DNA of 64,000 nucleotides from Staphylococcus arlettae. Lineage in GTDB: Bacteria > Bacillota > Bacilli > Staphylococcales > Staphylococcaceae. The stretch lies in assembly GCF_002902345.1 (NCBI RefSeq), contig NZ_PPQB01000012.1, positions 233,126 through 297,125 of the forward strand. The letters are read 5' to 3'. Both the position numbers and the translations under genes were made by a program. Positions 50,643-59,666 of the stretch are shown here, piece by piece (positions within the stretch are counted from its first letter, which is position 1; each line of letters opens with the position of its first letter). Under the pieces are notes generated by a model. It was not told the origin of the DNA. It was given only the letters and a program-made list of their open reading frames with translations, and did no database searches.

Positions 50643-51782
50643 ATGAACATATTAATTGCACCAGATTCTTTTAAAGGAAGTTTATCAGCGTTAAAGGTGG
50701 CAAACGCTATTGAAACTGGTATTAACAAGGTGGATTCATCAATAAATACCTTAACACTGCCTTTAGCTGATGGTGGAGAAGGTACAATGGAAGCTATTAT
50801 AGCTGCTACTCAGGGACAAAAATTCACCGTCAATACAGTCGATGCACTCGGCAGAGACATTTCTGCTGCATATGGTGTCACTGGCAACAAGAAAACTGCC
50901 ATCGTAGAACTCGCTACTGCTTCCGGTATTGATTTAATTGACCACCAAGAACTCAATCCTGCCGTTACTTCAACATACGGTACTGGAATATTAATCAAAG
51001 ATGCAATTCAACGAGGTATTCGAGAAATCACTATTTGTTTAGGTGGCAGTGCAACGAACGACGGTGGCACAGGTTTACTAAAAGCATTAGGTTTTAACTT
51101 TAAAGACGAGTTCGGTACGGTACTTGATGAGGGTGGACTCTCCTTAAAAAACTTGCATGAAATTGATGATTCCGAAATACTTACAGAATTAGCAGACTGT
51201 CAATTCAACATTGCTTGCGATGTCACAAACCCCTTCATTGGTAATCATGGTGCCAGTGCTGTTTTTGGACCACAAAAAGGGGCGACACCTGCTTTAGTAC
51301 AAGCTTTAGATCAAGCTTTAGAACATTTTGCTGATATACTACAACAAAAATATGCCATTAGTATACACAATGTCTCAGGTGCAGGCGCAGCTGGCGGAGC
51401 TGCCGGGGGGCTCTATGGTTGTTTAAATGCTCAAATCTGTTCAGGATTTGATGTAATCGCCCAAACACTAAATTTAAATGAACTACTGTCTACAAAGCAT
51501 ATCGATTTAATATTAACAGGAGAAGGTCAATTAGACGCACAAACAGATAATGGCAAAGTCATTTCAGGAATTTCTCGTTATGCCAATCGTTATCACATAC
51601 CAACAATTGCTTTAGTAGGAGGTATCCAAAATATTTCACATACATTATATGATAATCGAGTAATTTCTGTTTTTAGCATAGTCAACCGACCCATGTCCTT
51701 ATCGCAATCAATGGAGAGTGCTGCAGATTTAATCACCAAACAAACCGAACAAATAATGCGCCTATACTTATCCAAATCCTAA
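50643..51782 (+). CDS. Glycerate kinase (GlxK/GarK family)
   Basis: 379 residues. The start MNILIAPDSFKGSLSALKVANAIETGI is diagnostic, followed by LPLADGGEGTMEAI, LGGSATNDGGTGLLKALG, CDVTNPFIGNHGASAVFGPQKGA, SGAGAAGGAAGGL and TGEGQLDAQTDNGKV. It phosphorylates D-glycerate, usually to 2-phosphoglycerate, for glycolysis. The ribosome site AGGAGGATATAGATT overlaps the end of the transporter gene. Together with the dehydrogenase and transporter it completes a tartrate-to-glycerate route. Confidence 0.93.
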   Translation: MNILIAPDSFKGSLSALKVANAIETGINKVDSSINTLTLPLADGGEGTMEAIIAATQGQKFTVNTVDALGRDISAAYGVTGNKKTAIVELATASGIDLIDHQELNPAVTSTYGTGILIKDAIQRGIREITICLGGSATNDGGTGLLKALGFNFKDEFGTVLDEGGLSLKNLHEIDDSEILTELADCQFNIACDVTNPFIGNHGASAVFGPQKGATPALVQALDQALEHFADILQQKYAISIHNVSGAGAAGGAAGGLYGCLNAQICSGFDVIAQTLNLNELLSTKHIDLILTGEGQLDAQTDNGKVISGISRYANRYHIPTIALVGGIQNISHTLYDNRVISVFSIVNRPMSLSQSMESAADLITKQTEQIMRLYLSKS

Positions 51783-52032
51783 CCATATAGGGTGCTCAAA
51801 TATAAAACAATGGACTGGGCGTTATCAGCTAACTTTCCCATATGGAACATGTTTCTGGTAATACCTTTTTCTGAACATAATTGTTAACATTCATATGATT
51901 TAAATATTATAAAAAGTAACAACGTTAATCACATATAATGAAGGACGTTTTAACAATAATAATTTGCTATATCCTTAGGGGAAGTAAAAACTACAATGCA
52001 CCATTAATTTCTGAGTATTTTGAAATTTAACA
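51783..52032. other. Gene-free stretch
   Basis: Between the glycerate kinase stop and the thrS-like promoter no reading frame with a ribosome site, hairpin with T-run or repeat was recognised. Confidence 0.6.
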
Positions 52033-52061
52033 TTGCAATTGTTAGCCAACTCATTTATGAT
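52033..52061 (+). promoter_or_regulatory. Promoter of the T-box leader
   Basis: -35 TTGCAA, 17-bp spacer, -10 TATGAT. Transcription would start near 52068, about 275 nt before the coding sequence. Confidence 0.65.
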
Positions 52062-52084
52062 GGTTAATAATTTAAGATATTAAT

Positions 52085-52318
52085 CGTGGAAAAAGAAAAA
52101 GTATTTAGTTCACACACAGGGAATAGAGGTCACCGGCTGAAAGCTTCTATATTTATAAATACTTTACTACTTTGGAGATATGTATGAAAATACATCGTTT
52201 AATAACATGTTACGTTATTCCATGAGCCTTAATTGATTAACAAATCAATTAGGGGAATTTGGGTGGTACCACGAGACTGCGCTCGTCCCTATATCTATAG
52301 GGATAAGCGCAGTTTTTT
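52085..52318 (+). ncRNA. T-box riboswitch, threonine-type
   Basis: The T-box sequence GGGTGGTACCACG is at 52261-52273, followed by a terminator CTGCGCT-TCCCTA...TAGGGA-AAGCGCAGTTTTTT (52277-52318). Upstream, Stem I shows AAAGTATTTA paired with TAAATACTTT and a GGCTGAAAGC element. A candidate specifier ACT (Thr) is at 52166-52168, followed by ACTTTGGAG as usual after the specifier. Uncharged tRNA-Thr would stabilise the antiterminator and turn on the synthetase gene. The specifier assignment is by eye. Confidence 0.9.
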
Positions 52319-52343
52319 ATTATAAATTAAAGGAGTGATATCA

Positions 52344-54251
52344 ATGTTTAACGGTAATGTAAAAGTTCAATTATCAAATAATAATGTATTGGAGGTGCCA
52401 CAAAATACAACACTACTTCATGTTGCTAAAAATATTGGTAGCTCTTTTTCAAAAAAAGCTGCTCTTGGAGACGTTAACGGGGAATTAAAGGAACTAAGTT
52501 ATTCTCTAAATGAAGATAGTAAAGTAAATTTTATCACTTTTGAAGAACCCGAAGCTGAAGCATCTATAAGATATACATTGTCTTTTTTAGTCGGTTACGT
52601 CATTCATAATAACTTTGAAGGTATTGAAATTGCTGATATAGGTGTAAGCAATGAAAGCTTTTATTGTGATTTCCAAACAACTATTAAAAATCTTAATAAA
52701 GATGATATAAAACGCATAAATAAATCACTTAACAAGCTTATAGAATCTAATCCCACAATAAAGGTGTCAGAAGTATCATCAGAAAAAGCGCAACAATTGG
52801 TAGCTGATCAAAAATACATGCGCTATCACATTGAAAATAATGAGAATGACAAGGTTAAAATTGCTGAAATTGGGGACTATAAATCATTAATTAGTTACCC
52901 TATTATTAGTAATTTATCAAAATTGAAAAACTACAAACTCAAAAACATATCATCTACAAATTGGTTGAGAGATGTAAATAATGAAGCATTACAACGTATA
53001 TCTGGTATAGCTTTTGCTACTGAAACAGCCCTAGCAGCACATGAAAAGTTTCTTGAGCAATACCACAATATCAATCATAGAAAAATAGGTAAAGAACTGG
53101 AGTTATTTACATTTTCTGATTATGCTCCTGGTATGCCTTTCTATAAACATAATGGGCAAATTATACGTCTGGAACTACAGAACTTTTTAAGAAAACTACA
53201 ATTTGCAGAAGATTATCAAGAAGTATATACACCCTTTATCATGAATGAAGCATTATGGAAAAACAGCGGTCATTGGGACCACTATAAAGATAATATGTAT
53301 TTTACTGAAGTTGATGATGTAAGATATTCATTGAAACCTATGAATTGTCCGGGCCATATGCTTATTTATAAAAATGAACATCACTCATATAGAGACTTAC
53401 CTATTCGCATGGCCGAATTCGGTCAAGTTCACCGTCATGAGTTAAGTGGTTCTTTAAATGGATTGTTCAGAGTAAGGACATTCAACCAAGATGATGCTCA
53501 TATTTATGTCACTAAAAATCAAATAGAGCCTGAAATTCTTAACGTACTTAATTTAATTGATAAAGTGTATACTATCTTTGGCTTTGAATATAGTATTGAA
53601 TTATCTACGCGTCCTGACGATTATATGGGGGAAATAAGCTTATGGAACTTTGCGGAGTCCTCTCTGAAAAATGTTTTACATTATAATAATTTACAGTATA
53701 CAGTTAATGAAAAAGACGGTGCATTTTATGGACCGAAGATAGATATCCATATTAAAGACGCACTAGGCAGAAGTCACCAATGTGGTACAATACAACTCGA
53801 TTTCCAAATGCCAGAAAAATTCGATTTGCATTATATTAACGAGAACAATGAAAAAGAAAGACCCGTCGTTATTCATAGAGCTATTTATGGTTCTATCGAT
53901 CGCTTTTTAGGTATTTTGTTAGAACATTATGCTGGTAATTTACCGTTATGGTTAGCACCAATACAAGTCAACATCATCCCTGTAAATAATCAAGTGCATT
54001 TAGATTATGTGACTCAGATTAAACAAAACTTAAAATCTAAAGGTATCAGAGTTGCTGTGGACAGCAGTAATGAAAAAATGGGTTATAAAATAAGAAACGC
54101 GCAAATTAAAAAAATTCCTTATACTATAGTTATTGGTGATAATGAGGTAAGCAACCATACGTTATCTGTGCGAAAACACGGTAATAAATCAGCTCAGACT
54201 TTTGAAGCCGATGCTTTTATAGAAAAAATCTTAACAGAAAAAATATCGTAA
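52344..54251 (+). CDS. Threonyl-tRNA synthetase paralogue with lost editing site
   Basis: 635 residues from the ATG at 52344 (AAAGGAGTG upstream). It has TGS domain (1-66), N2 domain, class II catalytic core and anticodon domain. Catalytic motifs and zinc ligands are intact: MNCPGHM, VHRHELSGSLNGLFRVRTFNQDDAH, VVIHRAIYGSIDRF. The N2 editing ligands are all lost. The usual RHSxAHLLxHA is RYTLSFLVGYV (about 76-86) and the C-R-G-P-H motif is ISYPI (about 182-187), so both His, the Cys and the third His are replaced. Ser-tRNA-Thr could not be cleared by this site. It is T-box controlled. The housekeeping thrS is presumed elsewhere. Confidence 0.9.
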   Translation: MFNGNVKVQLSNNNVLEVPQNTTLLHVAKNIGSSFSKKAALGDVNGELKELSYSLNEDSKVNFITFEEPEAEASIRYTLSFLVGYVIHNNFEGIEIADIGVSNESFYCDFQTTIKNLNKDDIKRINKSLNKLIESNPTIKVSEVSSEKAQQLVADQKYMRYHIENNENDKVKIAEIGDYKSLISYPIISNLSKLKNYKLKNISSTNWLRDVNNEALQRISGIAFATETALAAHEKFLEQYHNINHRKIGKELELFTFSDYAPGMPFYKHNGQIIRLELQNFLRKLQFAEDYQEVYTPFIMNEALWKNSGHWDHYKDNMYFTEVDDVRYSLKPMNCPGHMLIYKNEHHSYRDLPIRMAEFGQVHRHELSGSLNGLFRVRTFNQDDAHIYVTKNQIEPEILNVLNLIDKVYTIFGFEYSIELSTRPDDYMGEISLWNFAESSLKNVLHYNNLQYTVNEKDGAFYGPKIDIHIKDALGRSHQCGTIQLDFQMPEKFDLHYINENNEKERPVVIHRAIYGSIDRFLGILLEHYAGNLPLWLAPIQVNIIPVNNQVHLDYVTQIKQNLKSKGIRVAVDSSNEKMGYKIRNAQIKKIPYTIVIGDNEVSNHTLSVRKHGNKSAQTFEADAFIEKILTEKIS

Positions 54252-54262
54252 GTTAAAGTAAC

Positions 54263-54293
54263 AACGCCCTTCATACATGGTGAAGGGCGTTTC
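54263..54293 (+). terminator. Terminator of the ThrRS paralogue
   Basis: AACGCCCTTCA-TACATGG-TGAAGGGCGTT stem, 11 bp after the stop. The T-run is weak (TTTCATT). Confidence 0.75.
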
Positions 54294-54407
54294 ATTAATA
54301 ATTATTTTCTATCTATAGCTCAACGCATGTAAAACTATCTTTCTTGTTATTTTGTCAGTTCCATTTTACACTTTAATCATATCAAGAATTATGAAGGAGT
54401 GGAAAAA

Positions 54408-55070
54408 TTGGAATTAAAACAAATATCAAATCATATTTATAAATTAACTGTAGAAACCAATGTCGGTATTCCCATTATTATCAATACCTGGTACATCGTA
54501 AACGATGACAATGTATATATTGTAGACTCCGGTATGAATTCCTACTCTAAAACACAAATAAAAGCTGCTCTGTTCCTTGGTACGCCTCAAGCATTATTTT
54601 TAACACATGGACACGGAGATCATATTAACGGCGCAAAGGAAATAGCTGAATCACTTAATATTCCAATTTATGCACATGAAAATGAGCTCCCTTATATTAA
54701 TGGAGAATTACCCTATCCCAATAAACAGGTCGTGGAGCGCACGAATGTCGCATATAAAGTTCAACCCATACATCAATCATTAGACGTACCTTTCACATTT
54801 TATTTAACACCAGGCCATGCACCGGGTCATGTAGTTTATCATCATGATGGCGATGATGTTCTTATTTGTGGTGATTTATTTATCTCCAGTACCACTGCTT
54901 TACATCCACCCATATATAAATTTACTTACAACATGTCACAAAATATTAAAAGTGGCACAATTATTGATGACATTCAGCCATACTTAATTAGTACATCACA
55001 TGGTGAAGACATTGTTTATGCGGAAGAGTTATACCAAATATACACATTTAAATATGGAGAGGCAGAATAA
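54408..55070 (+). CDS. Metallo-beta-lactamase fold hydrolase
   Basis: 220 residues; the start is TTG, 8 bp after AAGGAG. A GTG 9 bp upstream is in frame but overlaps the ribosome site. The zinc motif is intact: THGHGDHINGAK, TPGHAPGHVVYHHDGDDVLICGDLF and the final STSHGED His. The topology fits glyoxalase II-like or quorum-quenching lactonase-like members, so a thioester or lactone substrate is possible but not shown. The gene follows the ThrRS paralogue after a terminator. Confidence 0.82.
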   Translation: MELKQISNHIYKLTVETNVGIPIIINTWYIVNDDNVYIVDSGMNSYSKTQIKAALFLGTPQALFLTHGHGDHINGAKEIAESLNIPIYAHENELPYINGELPYPNKQVVERTNVAYKVQPIHQSLDVPFTFYLTPGHAPGHVVYHHDGDDVLICGDLFISSTTALHPPIYKFTYNMSQNIKSGTIIDDIQPYLISTSHGEDIVYAEELYQIYTFKYGEAE

Positions 55071-55364
55071 GTGATAGTTGTTACAGGTAAACACCATTGT
55101 ACATTAATGCTAGAATTCTTGGTAAATTGCTAGCTTCAATGACACACTACAGTAGTGGACCACCCCACTTCTATATTCTGCTAGCTATATCTCGCAAAAA
55201 TGTTAGTAGAATCACCATGTCCCTATGCCTTTAGACGCCTCAGAGACTACCCTGAATTATAGCTGTGATTGGTCAAAATACTTTTGTGTATGTTGACAAT
55301 TTATGGTAATATCATCATGGATAAAAATTCGAGATAATTATAGATAAGAAGGTTTAAATATATT
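55071..55364. other. Intergenic region before dus
   Basis: No gene recognised in about 294 bp. A TTGACA box (55293) lies about 70 bp before the dus ATG, but the matching -10 is not clear. Confidence 0.5.
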
Positions 55365-56345
55365 ATGACTGAAAATTTTTGGCGTGAATTACCACGTCCA
55401 TTTTTTATTTTGGCGCCTATGGAAGACGTTACAGATATCGTCTTTCGTCATGTAGTTAGTGAAGCAGCTAGACCTGATGTATTTTTTACAGAATTTACAA
55501 ATACTGAGAGCTTTTGCCATCCAGAAGGTATACACAGTGTTCGTGGACGCTTAACATTCAGTGAAGATGAACAGCCGATGGTCGCTCATATATGGGGTGA
55601 CAAGCCAGAGCATTTCCGCGAAATGAGTATCGGTATGGCAGAGATGGGCTTTAAGGGCATTGATTTGAATATGGGGTGTCCTGTAGCTAATGTTGCGAGT
55701 AAAGGTAAAGGGTCTGGTTTAATTCTACGACCTGAAACCGCAGCAGAAATTATTCAAGCATCCAAAGCAGGTGGACTACCGGTAAGTGTTAAAACACGAC
55801 TCGGTTATTATGACATAGACGAGTGGAAAGATTGGTTAAAACATGTCTTTGAACAAGACATTGCCAATTTATCTATCCATCTACGTACACGTAAAGAGAT
55901 GAGTAAGGTTGATGCACACTGGGAATTAATTGCAGCAATCAAACAAATGCGTGACGACATCGCACCAGATACACTGTTAACGATTAACGGGGATATCCCA
56001 GATAGAAAAACAGGCCTTGAGCTTGCTGAAAAGTATGGCATTGATGGTGTAATGATTGGCAGAGGCATTTTCCATAACCCTTATGCTTTTGAAAAAGAGC
56101 CACGTGAACATACGAGTAAAGAACTGTTAGGTTTGTTGAGATTACATCTTTCATTGTTCGACAAATATTCCAAAGAGGAATCTCGACTATTCAAACCCCT
56201 ACGCAGATTCTTTAAGATCTACGTTCGTGGCATCAGAGGCGCTAGCGAACTGCGTCATCAATTGATGCAGACCAATACAACCGATGAAGCCCGTGCATTA
56301 CTTGATGACTTTGAAGCTCGCATGGACGACGAAGTAAAATCCTAA
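55365..56345 (+). CDS. dus: tRNA-dihydrouridine synthase
   Basis: 326 residues, a flavin TIM barrel. Family motifs are [18 protein letters not shown], the catalytic Cys in [21 protein letters not shown] (about 108), VKTRLGYY and the FMN phosphate site [16 protein letters not shown]. It reduces uridines in the tRNA D-loop with NADPH. The start follows AAGAAGG at a wide 12-bp spacing. This is a Dus variant with a short C-terminal helical domain ([33 protein letters not shown]). A terminator overlaps its stop codon. Confidence 0.93.
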   Translation: MTENFWRELPRPFFILAPMEDVTDIVFRHVVSEAARPDVFFTEFTNTESFCHPEGIHSVRGRLTFSEDEQPMVAHIWGDKPEHFREMSIGMAEMGFKGIDLNMGCPVANVASKGKGSGLILRPETAAEIIQASKAGGLPVSVKTRLGYYDIDEWKDWLKHVFEQDIANLSIHLRTRKEMSKVDAHWELIAAIKQMRDDIAPDTLLTINGDIPDRKTGLELAEKYGIDGVMIGRGIFHNPYAFEKEPREHTSKELLGLLRLHLSLFDKYSKEESRLFKPLRRFFKIYVRGIRGASELRHQLMQTNTTDEARALLDDFEARMDDEVKS

Positions 56346-56371
56346 TACGTTTGCGTATTGGGATTTTTTTA
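56338..56371 (+). terminator. Terminator overlapping the dus stop
   Basis: ATCCTAATACG-TTTG-CGTATTGGGATTTTTTT stem-loop beginning within the last codons. Confidence 0.88.
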
Positions 56372-56437
56372 TTATACAAAATTACTTCATTTATAATGGC
56401 AATACTTTAATATTACATCCAGCCCATTAAAATTTTG

Positions 56438-56488
56438 ATATGACACCAAAACGTGTTACGATTAATATAACACCTTTTGGTGTCATAT
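56438..56488. promoter_or_regulatory. 21-bp inverted repeat, probable ArsR-type operator
   Basis: ATATGACACCAAAACGTGTTA and its complement (one mismatch) surround a 9-bp AT-rich centre, 19 bp upstream of the AHSA1 gene. A T-run follows, so the same sequence could also fold as a terminator. The ArsR-type regulator is encoded in the same unit. Confidence 0.65.
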
Positions 56489-56507
56489 TTTTTCTGGAGG
56501 TCTTTGC

Positions 56508-56933
56508 ATGTCTAATAATTCTGAGTTAACGGAAATTAAAAAAGTTGTCACCTTAAATGCCAATCAAGATAAAGTTTGGGATGCTGTCGCAACAGCTGAA
56601 GGCATCACAGCTTGGTGGATGCCGAATGATTTTGAACCTGTAGAAGGTAAAGCATTCACCTTACATGCAGGGGAATTTGGAGATTCTCCTTGTAAAGTAA
56701 CTAAGATTAAACCCAAAACGATTGTCAGTTTTGATTGGGGGAAAGATTGGAATCTTACTTTTAAACTCAAAGCAATCGATGACCATACTACTGAATTCAC
56801 CCTTATTCATTCAGGTTGGGACGACAATAAAGAAACAGAGTTTGGTCAACCACATTCTGTTGTCCAAGGCTTTATGGACGATGGTTGGGATGAAATCGTA
56901 AATACACATTTAGTAAATTACGTGACGTCATAA
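56508..56933 (+). CDS. AHSA1/SRPBCC domain protein
   Basis: 141 residues with the AHSA1 pattern: KVVTLNANQDKVWDAVATAEGITAWWMPNDFEPVEGKAF, PKTIVSFDWGKDW, FTLIHSGWDD and the C-terminal helix VVQGFMDDGWDEIVNTHL. The fold forms a hydrophobic ligand pocket; the ligand is unknown. It is coupled (TAATG overlap) with an ArsR regulator, a common pair. The start follows TGGAGGTCTTTGC. Confidence 0.87.
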   Translation: MSNNSELTEIKKVVTLNANQDKVWDAVATAEGITAWWMPNDFEPVEGKAFTLHAGEFGDSPCKVTKIKPKTIVSFDWGKDWNLTFKLKAIDDHTTEFTLIHSGWDDNKETEFGQPHSVVQGFMDDGWDEIVNTHLVNYVTS

Positions 56934-57253
56934 TGCAATCGGTACAACCAAAACACGATGTATTTCATGCCATCGCTGACCAACATCGTCGTAAAATTTT
57001 AATGTTGCTTGCTAATGATGAAAGATCAATTACATCAATCACTGATGAGTTTTCAATTTCAAGAACAGCGGTCAACAAGCATTTAACCATACTATATGAA
57101 TCCAACCTTGTAACCAAAAAAACATCCGGCAGAGAAACCAGATACAAAACCCACGCGCAAGAACTAAAAAAAGTGAGTGACTGGTTGCAGTATTTTGATG
57201 TGTACTGGGATAATAAGCTGGAAAACCTTAAAAATTATGTGAATGACAATTAA
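56933..57253 (+). CDS. ArsR-type winged helix regulator
   Basis: 106 residues. The helix-turn-helix is DQHRRKILMLLANDERSITSITDEFSISRTAVNKHLTILYESNLVTKKTSGRETRYKTHAQELKKVSDWLQYFDVYWDNKLENL. No metal-binding Cys set is visible, so it belongs to the non-metal SdpR-like group often paired with AHSA1 genes. Its first base overlaps the last base of the AHSA1 stop (TAATG). It probably acts at the inverted repeat at 56438. Confidence 0.88.
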   Translation: MQSVQPKHDVFHAIADQHRRKILMLLANDERSITSITDEFSISRTAVNKHLTILYESNLVTKKTSGRETRYKTHAQELKKVSDWLQYFDVYWDNKLENLKNYVNDN

Positions 57254-57263
57254 GTTAAATTAT

Positions 57264-57308
57264 AAAAAGCCTGCTCTTATTATTTGCTATAAGAGCGGGC
57301 CTATTTTT
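57264..57308. terminator. Terminator after the AHSA1-ArsR unit
   Basis: AAAAAGCCTGCTCTTAT-TATTTGCT-ATAAGAGCGGGCCTATTTTT stem-loop. Confidence 0.9.
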
Positions 57309-57397
57309 ATTTTTTCAATAAATCTACTTGCTTTCACTTTAATTTACAATGAGTTATAAAATGCTTTTGTTACTTTATGTTTACAATTAATAACTGT

Positions 57398-59473
57398 TTA
57401 ATTTTTATATTCAACATCTAATGATAATTGGTCATATGATATATTATATTTTTCGAAAAACTTGTTAATATAGTTCATTTTTCTTTCATTGGATAATTGT
57501 ACAAATAAATATACACCTGGGACTATTTCCTCAGTATCATCTGTTTTTTCGCTAAATATAGCTGATTCAAAGCCAATTTTTGTGTCTATTTTTGTACATT
57601 CAATCAATGGATTCAAATCAATTTTAGCCAATAATTTAAATAGCTCTACAAATAAACCCTTCCATGTTTTTACAGGAATATATTCATCATTAATAAATGT
57701 AAATCCATGTATTTTATAATTAGAAAAAGTCTCATTACCATCATAGATATACATTTCTTTTTCTTCTATCATTTCATGTATTGTCGATTCAGGAAAATCC
57801 CAAATTTCTAATGCAGAAGTAATTAGCTGATTTGTTCTCTCAATTATTTCAGCTTCACCCCATTTGTCACTTCTAGCTGGTAATTTGTTTAAATTAACAA
57901 AATGACTTTCTTTAAAACCTTTTTCCATATTTTGTTTATCTTGGAAACTTCTATTGCTATATTTTGAATTATATCCAGTTATAGTCAAGTTTCCTAATGA
58001 GTTGACATAATTTTCATGAATTCTTTGGTAATTATTTCCTAATTCATTTTTCCAATCAGAGCTTAATTTTTGTGGCATAATATGTTCAATACTATAATCT
58101 TTATTTTTTAGTCCCTCGTAAATTGATAATGATTCAATGTGGTTATGGTTTTCTAACCTTTCAAATATATATGAACGATATGATGAATTAATATTATACC
58201 AATCATTATGTTTAAAGTTTCTAATTAGTTCTTCATCCGTTGGTACTCTTCCAGACCCTTGTTTTTTAAGTAGTAAAAATATGATAACTTCTGAATCTTT
58301 ATATTGATTGTTATGTTTATCTTGAAACTGCCTAAAATCTCTATACAAAGTTGCTATAACTTTATTTAACGCATTCGAAGGTGTTTTGGTAATTATCCTT
58401 CTTGCTATATATTTTTCAACTAGTTCTACTATTTTGATAGCTTCTTCTTCGACAATTTTATTAGAAACAAAATCATTAATTATAGCCATTATAAATGGTC
58501 TAATTACAGTGACATTTAATTCTAAAAATCTATTTAAAATTACATCTATTTTCTTTGTCCCTGTATTACACTCAAGAATCATTTTATAAGTATTAGAGAA
58601 GTCATTAATGTCTTCAAATAAATTTTGTTTATCAAAATCAAGATTATTATAAGTGGTCTTAAATTCATCATACACATTTGATATCTTTGGAAATTGTGCA
58701 TTTTTGATTGTTAAAAAATACCTAAAAAATTTACTTACTTCGAAATGAGTATTTTCTTCTAATGGTTGCCAATAGTTTTGAAAATACTTATTTTGTTCAG
58801 GCAAATTCTCATTCATAAGTAAGAAGTTGCGTATTTTATCTGCATCTGTTAGAGCGACCCCGGTTGAATTGAGACTTTCAAAAATTAATTGTGGGTCATC
58901 ATCAGGTGAATTTAAATTAACTACCATAAATTGAAGCTTTTGTATTGAACTCATTAATTGATCAATTGAGATATTCATATTATCAATACATGAATAAAAA
59001 TACTCATAGTTTAAAGTAATATTTGAAGATTTGTCATAAAATTTTTCATTCCCAAATAATAATTTATATGACTTATAATCTCTTGGATTAGGTTGTAAAA
59101 TTAATTTATCTGTAGTATTTAAGTATTGATCTTGTAAAAAAGTATTTAAAACATATTCCGGTGTTAAACGTACTTTTTTAGCTTCTTCTTCATTTTTGTC
59201 CAACCAATTTTTTATAGCTAACATTAAAAGAGATAACGTTGTCAATCTTTGTTGCCCATCTATGACAATTATATCTTGCGCATAATTACCTGGTTTTACA
59301 ACTATACTACCAAAAAAATGTGTTTGTTTATTGCTTGTTTCTAAATCAATTAAATCCTCAAACAGCAATTCACAGTTTTCTCTCTTCCAATCATAGTTCC
59401 TCTGATAAACAGGAATAATAATTTGTATTGCTCCCCTTAAAAATTCTATCGCAGAGCGGACGTTTCCATCCAT
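57398..59473 (-). CDS. GmrSD-type type IV restriction protein (DUF262-DUF1524 fusion)
   Basis: 691 residues. The N-terminal DUF262 (GmrS-like) domain has IPVYQRNYDWKRENCELLFEDL (20-41) and the NTP-binding ParB-like signature VIDGQQRLTTLSLL (70-83). LIFESLNSTGVALTDADKIRNFLL is also typical. The DUF1524 (GmrD-like) HNH domain has SIEHIMPQ (about 460) and NSLGNLTITGYNSKYSNRSF. A further C-terminal domain of about 115 residues (NETFSNYKIHGFTFINDEYIPVKTWKGLFVELFKLL...) is unassigned. Such single-chain proteins cut modified (e.g. glucosylated) phage DNA. The start follows AAGGGTG. It has no partner gene nearby. Confidence 0.88.
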   Translation of the reverse strand: MDGNVRSAIEFLRGAIQIIIPVYQRNYDWKRENCELLFEDLIDLETSNKQTHFFGSIVVKPGNYAQDIIVIDGQQRLTTLSLLMLAIKNWLDKNEEEAKKVRLTPEYVLNTFLQDQYLNTTDKLILQPNPRDYKSYKLLFGNEKFYDKSSNITLNYEYFYSCIDNMNISIDQLMSSIQKLQFMVVNLNSPDDDPQLIFESLNSTGVALTDADKIRNFLLMNENLPEQNKYFQNYWQPLEENTHFEVSKFFRYFLTIKNAQFPKISNVYDEFKTTYNNLDFDKQNLFEDINDFSNTYKMILECNTGTKKIDVILNRFLELNVTVIRPFIMAIINDFVSNKIVEEEAIKIVELVEKYIARRIITKTPSNALNKVIATLYRDFRQFQDKHNNQYKDSEVIIFLLLKKQGSGRVPTDEELIRNFKHNDWYNINSSYRSYIFERLENHNHIESLSIYEGLKNKDYSIEHIMPQKLSSDWKNELGNNYQRIHENYVNSLGNLTITGYNSKYSNRSFQDKQNMEKGFKESHFVNLNKLPARSDKWGEAEIIERTNQLITSALEIWDFPESTIHEMIEEKEMYIYDGNETFSNYKIHGFTFINDEYIPVKTWKGLFVELFKLLAKIDLNPLIECTKIDTKIGFESAIFSEKTDDTEEIVPGVYLFVQLSNERKMNYINKFFEKYNISYDQLSLDVEYKN

Positions 59474-59666
59474 AAATAATCACCCTTATTTTTATTTATA
59501 GTTATATACAGATTAACATATACCCTATTAAAATAAATTGTTTCATAAATATTTTGTGATTTTAGAGTATATACTTTAGTTAAATGAAGAAGTTAGAAGT
59601 TACGTACCACCCATCTAATAATTTCAAGAAAAGCACCTAATACTATGTGACTACGTTAAACTCACT

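Noticed and set aside
55071..55364. Possible small RNA or gene between the MBL hydrolase and dus
   Set aside because: Short inverted segments are present (e.g. around GTAGTGG/CCACCCCAC), but no convincing promoter-terminator pair or ORF.
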